Source: Rhynchosporium graminicola (taxonomy: Eukaryota > Ascomycota > Leotiomycetes > Helotiales > Ploettnerulaceae). Taken from it: a stretch of DNA of 64,000 nt. Location: NCBI GenBank assembly GCA_900074885.1, contig FJUW01000034.1, positions 410,796 to 474,795 of the forward strand, read 5' to 3'. A model generated the notes under the pieces. The model was not told the DNA's origin, did no database searches, and was given only the letters and a program-made list of their open reading frames with translations. A program made the translations under genes and the position numbers. This document shows positions 47,619-58,800 of this stretch, piece after piece. Numbering within the stretch: the stretch's first letter is position 1; every line of letters begins with the position of its first letter.

Positions 47619-48426
47619 GACTGTGATCTAATGGAATTTGGATGATTATGTTCGTACGGTCTGGCCTTAAAGCGGTCCGAAATAAGGCTGGGCGGTCGGA
47701 TAGAGCCGTCTTCCCATATGTCCCCATGCATGCATACGCAAGTGCCCCAGAGTTCAGCTAAAGCACTTCTAGCTCCCTTAACCCGTTTCAAACTCGCACG
47801 TTTCCTTCCTCCTTCCATCGAATTTCTATTGAAAATAGGATGCCTTTTGAGATCAGTCGCAGGTTAAACTCAGAGTTTCCCCGCGATGTTTCTAGTATAG
47901 AAAGCATCGATTGTTAAACTTTCCGTGCATTTACAACATTCTACGTGTGGTTCAAATGAACCCGTTCGAATCAAGAATACCTCGAGTAGGAGATTCGCGC
48001 CCTAAAACTAGTCTTTTCCGGGGTTCCCATGACTGTCCACATCGTTGTGGTGTTCAACTGGCTACCAGCCGCCATGCCTTATCTTTGCACTTCTGTTGAA
48101 AAGTATCCATCAATTTTTACTTTTTCGGAAGTCTCAGCTTACTGTCCGTTGTACCTCTCAATGGCTAGCACCTTTTTGCATAATCCGTTGCCCACTATAC
48201 CATACTCTACCAGAATGTGTATCTCTGCAATGTTCGCATCCCGTGTGGGGGCGGTAGAACCTTGGACTAGGATCGGAAGACTTCACATCCACATTAGTTG
48301 AACTATTGGAATTTTCTTTTTCATTCTCACTTATAAGCATCCCAAGTAGCCGGATTTTTTGGAAAGGGCATCGGTCAATTCATCTTGCCCATTTAGCAAA
48401 AATTCCATCTTGTTGTCACCGTCAAC
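47619..48426 (+). promoter_or_regulatory. Upstream region of the ammonium transporter gene
   Basis: About 800 bp precede the transporter start codon. Open frames here (for example 48029-48301) overlap one another in several frames and have no recognisable domain. I did not find a convincing cluster of HGATAR sites, the target of the fungal nitrogen regulator AreA. The start context GTCAACATGTC fits fungal Kozak preference. Confidence 0.4.
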
Positions 48427-50401
48427 ATGTCATACTCTCATATCGGAGCTCCGACGGAGTTCAATGGAACGCGTCCAAATGGCGGTGATTCGAGTATGTA
48501 GATTCCGTACACTCTTGTACTACTAGTTATACTGACAGTGCTAGCTAAAATAAACCTCAATCAGTGGTAGTAAGTATTTCCTGGCTTGACTTCTCGTGAA
48601 GTTGCATTTGCAAAGCTGCATTTGCAATTCTGTCCTGCGTTCTGATCCTGTGACATCGTAATCCAACAATTACTGATCTTCTGATCAGCTCAAGTGGCGA
48701 CCAAGCCTACATTCTAATATGCTCATGCATGGTCCTCATCATGATAGTAAGTGTTCAACGAGTCCTCTTTTCCCTTTTGAGCATGTCTGGGGATGGTTGA
48801 GGCCTATGCCTTCTCACATGTGAAACTCTCTCCTGATATCCAAGTCTTTTGATCTCATCATTTTCCTAGCTAGGAAATGCTGACTCCGAACAAGCCCGGG
48901 GTAGCATTTCTCTACAGCGGTCTCGCACGCAGAAAGTCCGCCTTATCCATGATATGGGCCGCCCTAGGCTCCTCCTCAATCATCACAATACAATGGTACT
49001 TCTGGGGATACTCATTGGCATTCTCGACCAGTGCATCGACTGGAATTATTGGAAATTTCGAGCACCTTGGATTGATGAAGACACTTGGTGGGCCGTCTCC
49101 AGGAAGTCCTCTGATTCCGGAGCTACTGTATGCATTCTACCAGATGATGTTCGCTGCTGTCACCGGAGCTATCGTTACAGGAGCGATCGCCGAACGCGGA
49201 CGATTGATTCCAATGATGGTGTTTATGTTTTTCTGGGCAACTCTCGTCTACTGTCCGATAGCGTACTGGGTGTGGAATCCTAATGGATGGGCGTTCAAAT
49301 TCGGCGTCTTGGATTACGCTGGAGGTGAGTTTATTCTTTTCCACCATGTTTCCACAGTAACTAACCATTTCGAGGCGGACCCGTCGAAATTGTCTCAGGG
49401 CTCTCGGCATTCGCGTACAGTTGGATGCTGGGAAGGCGACAAGAGAAAATGATGCTCAACTTTCGACCTCACAATGTTTCATTGGTCACTCTTGGTACTG
49501 TGCTGCTGTGGTTCGGCTGGCTCGGATTCAATGGTGGAAGTGCATTTGGCGCCAATCTCAGGGCCGTTATGGCGGTCTGGAATTCGTGCCTTACCGCCAT
49601 GACCGCTGCCATCACCTGGTGTCTACTCGATTTCAGACTCGCACAGAAATGGTCTATGGTTGGATGGGTAAGCCTTATCTATGTACTATCTTTGATTTTG
49701 GAAGATAGACTGACGGATCTTAGTGCTCGGGAGTCATCTCCGGACTTGTTGCTGCAACTCCGTCATCTGGTTTCATCCCTCCATGGGCTTCCATAATTCT
49801 CGGCGTCACAGTCGGTATCGTGTCCAACTTCGCCACCAAGATCAAATATTGGTGCCACATTGACGACAGCATGGACAATCTTGCCGAGCACGGAATCGCA
49901 GGCATGGTCGGTCTCATCTTCAACGGCTTCTTCGCCGCAGACTACATAATCGGCCTCGACGGCGTCTCTACAGGTTTGATCACTGGTGGCGGTATCAATG
50001 GCAATTGGAAACAACTATATATCCAACTCGCATACGTCGTGACTTGCTCGGTATATTGCTTCACCGTATCTGCCTTGATTGCATTCCTTATCAATCTGGT
50101 ACCAGGTTTGACACTGAGAGCTAGTGAGGAAGCAGAGTTGCTCGGTATGGATGATGATCAGATGGGCGAGTTTGCTTATGATTACGTTGAGGTCAGACGT
50201 GATTATTTGGCTTGGACGCCAGCGATTGATGACGAGGGTGTTATCATTGGAATTGATACAGACACGAAGACGGCTACTATTGTTACTGATACGAAGATGG
50301 ATCAAGAAGAGTTGAGGTACAGACAGGTGCCGAACTTTTCTAAGCCTGATGTTTTTGTGCCGATGAGCGTGTCCTGGTCAGAGAAGCCGAAGTCAAGATA
50401 A
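48427..50401 (+). CDS. MEP: Ammonium transporter, Mep1/Mep3 type (AMT/MEP family), six exons
   Basis: This is an integral plasma-membrane ammonium channel/transporter for nitrogen uptake, 518 aa, the usual length for fungal Mep proteins. Exons are 48427-48493, 48539-48569, 48689-48746, 48895-49324, 49375-49667 and 49724-50401. All introns are GT-AG, all phases fit, and several have clear CTGAC or CTAAC branch sites. The ATG at 48877 is not the start, because it lies inside intron 3 at its branch site. Signature blocks are PGVAFLYSGLARRKSALS (residue 53 on), GAIAERGR, the conserved Asp192 in LDYAGG, RPHNVSLV, and EHGIAG with pore His349. The first pore histidine of AmtB is replaced by Glu200 (GGPVEIVSG), which is known for yeast Mep1 and Mep3 but not Mep2. 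About 11 membrane helices are followed by a cytosolic tail with EFAYDYVE. It converges with the DUF6604 gene. Confidence 0.93.
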
Positions 50402-51558
50402 GGAGTGGTAGCTGGTATCATTTGTACGATCACTTCTGTAGAAAAGACTGGTCCGCTTGACAAAGGCTTTAAATATCATGTCGAACATTTGATTTTGATA
50501 AACAACTTGGTCAACTATCATCCACCTGATGGCATTCAACCAATGTGACATAAATACACGGGAGCCTCTGAATGAATGACGGTTTATGAGGGCAAGGCTC
50601 TAGTGAGCTGAGAATATTGACCTCAAGTCAAGAAAGGCATCTGAGGGGTTGTGAATCCCGAGACCAGAGCAAACGGAACAAATAGCGAAGGTCGGCCGAG
50701 AAATGTACGACGGTACTCACTTTGTACTGTCTCCGAAAGGCTCCAATCTCTGGCACGTTTCAGTAACGCTCCTAAGCGCTCCACGGCCACACCTCAAGAT
50801 GAAGAACTCAAGGTCATCCAAACTTTCGCTGACTTAGTCCGAACTTGGTATCGAAGAGTTTCGAAATATCCCGAACCCATCTTTCAACACAAAGCTCGAA
50901 ACAGACGTGACCCCATATTCCATTAGTGACGTGTCCAAGCTGTTCAAAGCGAAGGTCGCTACATAGTTTTTGACCCTAATAAATACCCACCAGGAGCAAC
51001 AGCAAATTTCTTTCTTGTTTAGGTCGGGACTTGCTTAAAATAGTCTCGTGATTTCTGGAGGTAGACTGGCTGTTAGCTGTAAATTATAGCTGTTGTGTGT
51101 GGGAAGATTGGCTTAGCTCTCAGACACCACTCTTGAGTACAAGGTGATTATGATTAATGCGACGCGTGATCCGAAAGTATGATTTTGAAGCGCTGACGGT
51201 GATTAAGGGGAACATAGAGCAGCTAAGATTTTGCAAATTGCACGTTCGATAAAGGAGGAGTCTCCTATCAAACGAGTATCTGTGACTACAAGGTCAAGCT
51301 TTTTAGGACAACAGACCGGAAGCCCCAACATACAGTGAGGCCCGACATTTCCAAATTCTAGATCCAGCTCCCGCCCCAGAGAATCACTCCAGTCTCTCAT
51401 CTGAGTTGAAAAAATCAGCCTCTAGGAGCCCAGAGCCTGGCTTCATTGATGGATATTTTCATACAGTACAACAGTGGTTTCATGAGATGCTCTGATGAAA
51501 TTCCGTTCCCATGCAAATCATCCGTAGAGGGATATCCTGAAGCAAAGACAGATTAACT
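50402..51558. other. Convergent intergenic region between the two genes
   Basis: This stretch holds the 3' ends of both flanking genes and no recognisable coding sequence. A 91-codon open frame at 50651-50926 starts with GTG, has no recognisable feature and is probably chance. No transposon sequence is apparent. Confidence 0.5.
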
Positions 51559-54076
51559 CTACATGACACCCTCCTCGCGCAAGGACTTCTCCATAGCCTT
51601 TGCTGCCTTCGAGAGAAACCTATGCCCTGCGTCCGCATGAGTCGTTGATCCAGCGAATCTGTCGGCAGCCTATTATTGTCAGCCTCGCACTTCCAGGAAA
51701 AAGGAATCGCAAATTCATTTTCCTAATTCTTGCATTCTCTCAAGATAAATCTGAATGCAGACTTACCATCAGAGCCCACGGACCTAAGTTAGGCAGTTGA
51801 GACTCGTTCTCGATATGGTTTGCACTCCCGAAAAACCGGATGTAATCCGCATCGAGGTCCCGCTTCATCCTCCTCAGTAAGCCGATGCTTTGTGCATGCA
51901 TCGCAAAGTAATCGAGTTCCAGCTTCGGCAATTCCTGTGGGATGGACGTGCCTAGAGCTTCCAGCAGCTGGATTGAAGTCAGACGTTTCGTCGTAGCCCA
52001 TTCGTGCCGCAGTTTCTTGGCGGTAGGATTCGCGGCGAGGTCTGCATCGCGAGCTTGGTCATTTAGAAGCTCTTCAACGTTGTGAAGAGTGACTGTCATC
52101 CTACCATCAGGTTCACGTAACCCTTGGTAGAAGAGCTCAGTGAGGGGAGATGTGGCTCTCAAGCCTCGAGGTCCTTTCTTAGAGACAATCGGCTTTGGAT
52201 TTCTTTGGTTCTTGGCATATTGGGCTGGGGAGTAACCGAGCATCAGGCAGATTTGCTTGAAGCAGTCTTTTATGGTAGTGGAAATCCCACCAACGAACAT
52301 ACATTCGGCGCCGTGCAGGGCAATGACTTCATCCATCATCGGCCAGGAGGCGCAAGAAGCATCATTCTGCTTCAGCGCATTGTAGAAGTGGGCTGGAAAT
52401 ACCACAGTTCCCATTCCATTGTTGAGTACAATGCCCAATTGTTGCACTTCCAAGATGACAGCGAATGCTTGAATACCGCAGAGAATTGGATGGCGCTTGT
52501 AGAGGTAAAATTTCTCTGTGGCCTCTGCCGGAGCACATCCGAAGACCTGCCAATATGTCTCGGTCTTGTGAGGAAAGATAGCGTCGTTCAAGATAAAGTA
52601 GCTCATCTGGTCGCGAATCTGCTCGAAAAATAATTCGTTGGTCGACCAGCTGTCCGGCTTTCGAAGACCTCGGGACAGCTCAAAGTATTTATCAAACTGA
52701 GCCTTCGCCATCTTTGTCCTGGTTTGCAGCTCCGTAAAACCAAGCTCAACTTTCCCACGTAGTATATGATGAATGTCAAGGAAAATCGTGGTGGCGAATA
52801 CGAGCCAGACTGGAATTTCCTTCGTGATGGCAAACTGGCCAAGTCCACGAGTGAGTTCGTCCGCAGCGAACATATCGATCTTGCGCTTGAAGATGAAGCA
52901 AAACTCTGGCAAGATTTCCATGAGAACTACGAGATCTTCAAGACTCCTTTGAGATTTACTCAACTTAGTGCGGTCATTTTCACGATGATAATCGCCGAGG
53001 TGACCTCTCTTCATCATCGGCACGGATTCTGGGACAAGTACCTTGCAGAATTTCCTCAGCATAGTATATGCAGGCACATATATCCACTCCCGCAAGTTCT
53101 CAGCTATCTTCCCCTCAATCTCTACACCCGTCTCAGCGGACTTGTGCGCCAGTCTGAAAATCAGAAAGCTAAGAACATCCTGGTAGTCGGCTGAGACTGG
53201 GAAGTCTACCAAGATTTCTCCTGACTCCTGATAGCTAGTTGAAATGCCGTGTTCGTGACAACCGAGGCAGTAATCAAATCGACCTTTCCTTGCTTGAATT
53301 GCTCCCACGTCTTCAGAACATATGATCGCATTCGATCAAGATCGTCGAAGAGACAGAATAAAGCGAAGAGATTCTCTTCTTGCTTGAGATCTTTCTGAGA
53401 TGCTCGAAGCTCGTAGAATTGCATCTCCGTCTTTGGTGCAGGACCGGTCTTGGGCTCACTTGGTTCTTCTACTGCAAGTGTGGCAAATCGATTCTCAAGG
53501 TTCTCGACGATGGTGTCAGATGATTTTGCTGCAGTAGAACCGGCCCCAGCCGAGCTAGCAAAACGTGGCTGAAGCGTGAATAGAACTGTTTCCATCAAGT
53601 AGATGAAATGAGAATGGCCACGGTTATCTGCAGCCTTTTTTTCGTCCTCATCACTGGTTTCTCGTTGGAAAAAGGCAGCACTTCGCTTTCTTGCCGAGAT
53701 AGCTCGAAGTCCAGCACGAATGATATCTGCAGGAACTCGCACAATCTTCTTCGATGCCACAATAGCGTTCGCAAATGGAACTAGCTCATCGATGTCGACG
53801 AGGGACTTTGTGCGGATGAACTCGACGTGCTTGTCTTCGCTTCTTTTCGAGCCTTACCTTTTAATCGAGGCGCCTTGCCTTGACTCGTGGGAGCGGACGG
53901 TCTTGAGAGTATGTTGGTGCGTCCAGGTCATGGCCATGGGCACGTTCGCGAAGGATGGAAGCTTACGTCGTCACTTTGTATCCGCACTGTGTGCCATTGT
54001 CCACAAGCCACTTGATGAAAATGGATGTATCGGTTTTGTACCGCTTGTAGATGCTGTATGAGACGCTGGAATCCAT
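51559..54076 (-). CDS. DUF6604-domain protein, three exons, two apparent -1 frameshifts
   Basis: Exons on the minus strand are 54076-53967, 53901-51767 and 51669-51559. Intron 1 (65 bp, GTAAGC...CTCAAG) and intron 2 (97 bp, GTAAGT...AATAG with a GCTGAC branch site) are clean. The N-terminus (YKRYKTDTSIFIKWLVDNG, then APRLKGKARKEAK), the ITASVVTNTAFQLA block and the RHPILCGIQAF region are what I recall of fungal DUF6604 proteins. Their function is unknown. The reading frame needs one extra base near 53822-53845 and another near 53210-53225 (an AAA run). With both, the total would be 785 aa, a normal size for the family, and exon 3 ends in frame at TAG. So this is either a recent pseudogene or a sequence with two indel errors. 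Family assignment is from memory. Confidence 0.75.
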
Positions 54077-54210
54077 CTCGATACGCGATATGAGAACTTT
54101 CCGTTTGAGTCTCTTTCATCCAGGGGACTTGGTGCTCTGCGGAGAGAATTTGATGATTCGGGGCCTGGTAGGCAGCAGGTCCGCTCCTATGAGTTATCTG
54201 AATAGAGATG
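54077..54210 (-). promoter_or_regulatory. Truncated upstream region of the DUF6604 gene
   Basis: Only 134 bp of balanced sequence separate the DUF6604 start codon (54076) from the Copia LTR at 54211. The native promoter is therefore probably displaced or cut. TE11 points in the same direction as the gene, so its 3' LTR could supply a start site. Confidence 0.5.
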
Positions 54211-54404
54211 TGTTGGTATCACTCTGTCGTAGTACGTATAATCAAGTAGTCTGCGTGAGCCAAAGTACAGTGATAATAGTAGTAGTATTATCTGTTATAT
54301 CGTGGCTGGCTTTCCTAGTTAGTCGAGACTCCGTAAGGGAGATATATCTAGCCGGCTAAACCCCGGTGCAGATACTCGACTAACACGTGACTTATAGACT
54401 AACA
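54211..54404 (-). repeat. TE11 LTR, 194 bp form lacking one 11-bp unit
   Basis: It is homologous to the 205-bp LTRs of TE4/TE5 but has only one copy of the TTGGTCCATA unit at its 5' end. It ends GACTAACA, directly followed by CTAGGAGTAC as in TE5. Confidence 0.85.
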
Positions 54405-55480
54405 CTAGGAGTACTTAAAAGTAGCCCTAAACTATCTACTTCTCTATATAAAAGTAACGCTTTTTGCCTTCTAATAAGAGTAGTACTATAGTACTACTCG
54501 TATAGAAGTATTATATAGTATATAAGTTTCCACGTGATTAGGTCTAAAGATTCTACTTGAAAGATAACTGAACTAAACGCTTTATAAGCTCTCTTCCGGC
54601 TTTAAGTTATCTAAATTCCCTCTATCTACCTATTCTATAGGCTTAATAATCAATCGATTTATACATAATAGCTCCTTTAGAGCTCTATTGCAATTTATCT
54701 TAGTTATCGTATCCGTAAGGTTATCTAGCCCTACTACCTAAATCACTTCCGATATCTCTTTTCTTTCGTACGCTTAACGTAGATATATAAAGTTAATTAT
54801 TAATCTCTTCTCTCTTATAGTATTAAGTCGTACTACGTAGTCGTATAAAGACTTAGAATTAGTAATTATAACTAAAGGTAGTACTATAATCTCTAGGATC
54901 ATGATCTATTCGATAGTAGTCTTAATAGTATTAGCTATATTAAAACCTTCTAATGTAGCGTATAGTTTAGAGGCTAGTATAGATCTAGTAACTCTCTTAT
55001 AGTAGACCGAAGACTAGTGAATAACATTTACCTTATTATACTTATCTATAAGTACGTAGATATAGCTAATTTAAGAATAGAAGTCTTTCAAATTAGTAAA
55101 TGAACTGTTAGTAAATACAATAAGTTTCAGAGACTTCTTATCTAATTTAATATATCAGAGACCTTTACTATAGCTAAGCTTTTACTATAAGATTCTTTTA
55201 TTTAAGAGCTTAAAGTCTTTCTCTATCGGATTTATAGTTTATATAGTAAAAGAGACGTTAAACGATACTTCTAGCTAAGAAATAGTTACTAGGTATAAAC
55301 CTCTAGCTCTCTAGGTAGCAAATTGCTCGATTTGGATAAGACCTTATTATATACCTTTATAAGAGTTAGTAAGATTAACTAGTTCTTTCTTAATTATTCT
55401 TAGTATCTTATCGTACGATTATTAAGACAGTCGAATAGAGCCGTTAGTTTCTAAGGTAATATAACCTCTATTGAAGTTAA
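54211..55480 (-). mobile_element. TE11: truncated Copia of the TE4/TE5 family
   Basis: It consists of a left LTR (54211-54404) followed by the RNase H end of the polyprotein on the minus strand, aligning with 24537 onward of TE5. It is cut at 55480 by the LTR of TE12. The LTR keeps the canonical TGTTGG end. Because the other end is missing, no target duplication can be checked. RNase H blocks match those of TE4, with stops. Confidence 0.87.
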
Positions 55481-55748
55481 TATAACGACAGCTCACCTGA
55501 ATATCATATGAGAAGAAGGATAGATAACAGGGCCTAAGTTCATAGGTATCCCGGCAGAACTAGTATCCGACCCGGTATAGTATCGGACTAGTACTAGTAT
55601 ATATATATAAGGTGCCTTGCACTCTATCTCTCTTCCTCTTCTTTCCTTATCTTTTTATTTCCTTCGTAATAGACTATATAAGATCGCTCTTAGCCTCTCT
55701 ACTCGTTTATTCTTACTTATATACTACCTTAAGTCTTATATTATTATA
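55481..55748 (+). repeat. TE12 5' LTR
   Basis: This fourth copy of the TE3-family 268-bp LTR begins TATAACGACAGCTC and ends TATTATTATA. It includes the GACTATATAAGATCGC block. Confidence 0.9.
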
Positions 55749-55849
55749 TTAAATAAAAAGATAAAAATAGCCGGAGATAGCTTACTATAATATCTTACTA
55801 CTAAGTTAGTTATTCGATAACTACTCGCATATAGCTAAGATACTAGAGA

Positions 55850-58800
55850 TCTCTCGGATAACTATAAATTAAGGTTTGATTTAGCTTATTATAAATAGTA
55901 TAATAGAGGAGGTCTTCGCTAACACTCCTTTAATAACTCCCTTAGTATAAAGGAATTATAAACAGATTTTGAAGAAAATATAATAAATACCCCGGAACTT
56001 TAACCTCTACGTATTACCGCCGAAACAGCCCTGATATACTCTTTTTTAAGCTATTATTATAGCTCTTAACTAATAAACTAGAGACCTCTCTAGTTCTAAG
56101 GGGACCTGACGCGACCCCTCTCGCTCTACCTCCGAACCTAATCTATTATACTCTTCCTTACCCTAAACGTCTCTTGCCCTAGAGAACGTTAATACCTTAT
56201 TAAGGAAGTACTAACTAAGAGGGAAAGGAAAATAAAAGCGAAATTCACTAGGAGTATAATCGCTAAGTACTCCTACTACCGCAGGTGACTCGAACCTGAT
56301 CTATTCCCTCTTATAATAATTAGTAGACTAAGAGGAAAAGAATAACTCTCTAGAAGATACTATAGATAGACTAATCTCCGCATAATATAGGTTCCTTATA
56401 GGGGTCTCTCGCTTGTCTTCGACTCTCCTACTAGAACTAATACTATAATCTCCGCGTATTCTAAAGTTTAATAAGCTAATAAACTCTATTCCGATACGTA
56501 GTACTAAGAGAGAAGATACTATTCCTAATAAACTATCTCCTTCTTCCGGCGCCGAATCAGTAGAGTCACGCCTTAGGAAGTCTTATCTTACTAAGAAGAT
56601 CCTGCCCCTAGATAATAGATCGGACCCTACCTTCCTCTAATAGAGAGTATCGATACGAGACTAGCTAGCTATAAACGCTGACTACTATCCTATAGACTTC
56701 TCCTAGCGCGTTCTCGTATAGGAGCTAGTTACTAGATTAGCTAAGGAGTATCTTACGCCTTAGTACCTTACTAATAAGTTTAAAACTAGTAATAAAATAA
56801 TCTTCTTATTAGAGGAGAACTTTCTTACTAGTTTAGAGGAAGACGACTACTATAACGCTTTCTACCGCTTAGAAATATAATAACCTAGCTATATACACGA
56901 GACTTTCGCTGAGTTTCGTAGTCGATTTTAAAGCGCTACTATCTAAGGTAAAGTTAAAAAGAAAAAGTAGTTCTTCTATATATAAGATAAGATTATACTA
57001 TCCTTACGCGCTTTAACCTTTATTATTAAACTAACGTAGAATAAGGATTACGCTTCTATAGTTAGATCCTTACTTTCTTTTAATACTAAGCGTCGCTATA
57101 ACTCAGAATATACTTATCCCGAGAAAGCTACTACCCCGGTATAGTACCGTAAGCTTACTATTACTACTACGACCTCTACTAGTTCTACTCCTTACTAGTC
57201 CCTAAGCTTAGCCCCTCGATAAACCACTCCCGTACTATACGTACATACCTTTACCCCGGTACGGTCTAGTACTCCCTCCGCGCTAAAACGCCCTACTACC
57301 TTAACCGGAGAACCCCCTAGGTATTATAGTTATAGATAGCTTAGTTATATTAAGCTAGACTACCCTAACCCGCCTAAGGTTCAATTAATCGACGAATTTC
57401 CGGAAGAGGATTAAGTAACTAAGGAAGCAGTAGAAGATATACCCTTCGAATCTGGACTAATACTAGAGGGAAATAATAAGGCTTAAGTAAAAACTCCTTC
57501 CTAGGTCTACGCAGGTATAATCTCTCTAATCTAGACCTTAACTCCCTGATAAGAGGTAAGTAATTTATATACCCGATTATAGTTAATATAAACAGGCTAG
57601 GAGTCTCTATAAATAGCTTAATCGATACCGGAGCGAACGGTTATCTGTTTATTAATCGCACTCTTACTAGACAACTATTAGGGGCCCTTAATATCAAAAT
57701 CGAGCTACTACTCTATTCTATTCTAATACGTAAGTTCTAATAGTCTATTAGAACCTATATTACTTATTTCATATATTTAAACCTTTCTATTAATAGTAAG
57801 CGTATTTATAATTACCCTTTTATTCTCCTCGATTTGGGATAATAAGATATAATTATTAGTATTAAATAGATATAACGATTTCAAGTTAAGCTAGATACGC
57901 TCTACTATAAGCTACTATAGCCGGGACGCTATCTAGCTACCTTCCGATATAATAAGGAGATAATTATAACTCTATCGCTTTATAAACCTAGTATTAATCG
58001 ATCTTACTAAATTAATACTAATACGCGGGACTTAGCTATAAACTAGCTAGACTAACGCTAATTATACTAAATAGTAGCGATATAGTATATTAATATATTA
58101 TTCTTACTTTTTAACTTATTTCCGCTTATCACTAAGGAATCCGAACCCTTTTCCGCTCTAATTTCATCGAGAAAGGTACTTGCGCCGAAACTTTATTATA
58201 AGTGCTCCTCTTAACCTCTAAGGATCTAGAAACCGGTTCCGATTTACTAAATTAGTACTATAGCTTTTCACTTTAATATAAAACGTAAAGGTTCCGAATT
58301 ATTCTTTATTAGTATCTATAAGATAGACCGCCTCTTATAAGACTATCTAAATAGTAACTCTCCTAAGGATCCTAATACTAAACAACTCGTAGCTAAAAAG
58401 CTACCGGAATAGTACTATACTCTTAAGGAAGCCTTTTCTAAGCGGGATTCTAATATTCTTCCGCCTTATCGCTTATACGATTATAGAATTATCTTAGAAG
58501 AACTATTACCTAATATATATTCGCACTTATATTAGTAATCTACAGACGAACTATAAGTAACTAAAGAGTACCTTATAGAGAACTTAGATAAGGGATTCAT
58601 CGAATCTAGCTAAAGTCCTTTTATATTACCTATACTATTTATTAAGAAAGCCGATAGAGGATTACGCTTCTATATCGACTATCGTAAGCTTAATACGATC
58701 ACTCGAAAGGATTCCTACCTAATACTTAAAATTAATAAGCTCTTAACTCGTATATCTAAAGTAGTAATCTTTACTAAACTAGATATCCGGGTAGTATTTA

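Noticed and set aside
49123..49410. Minus-strand frame over the ammonium transporter
   Set aside because: It is a shadow of the coding strand in exon 4 and intron 4.
48877..49452. Open frame with an ATG at 48877 as the start of the ammonium transporter
   Set aside because: The ATG overlaps a CTGAC branch site in intron 3. Splicing at 48894/48895 joins VLIMI directly to PGVAFLYSG, and the upstream exons complete the N-terminus in phase.
50651..50926. 91-codon frame between the two genes
   Set aside because: It has a GTG start, no recognisable domain and no splice context, and it lies in the convergent 3' region.
53902..53966. Reading the DUF6604 gene as starting at 53760 without introns
   Set aside because: The codon there is GTG in mid-protein. 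A 65-bp GT-AG intron and an upstream ATG exon in phase give the expected N-terminus.
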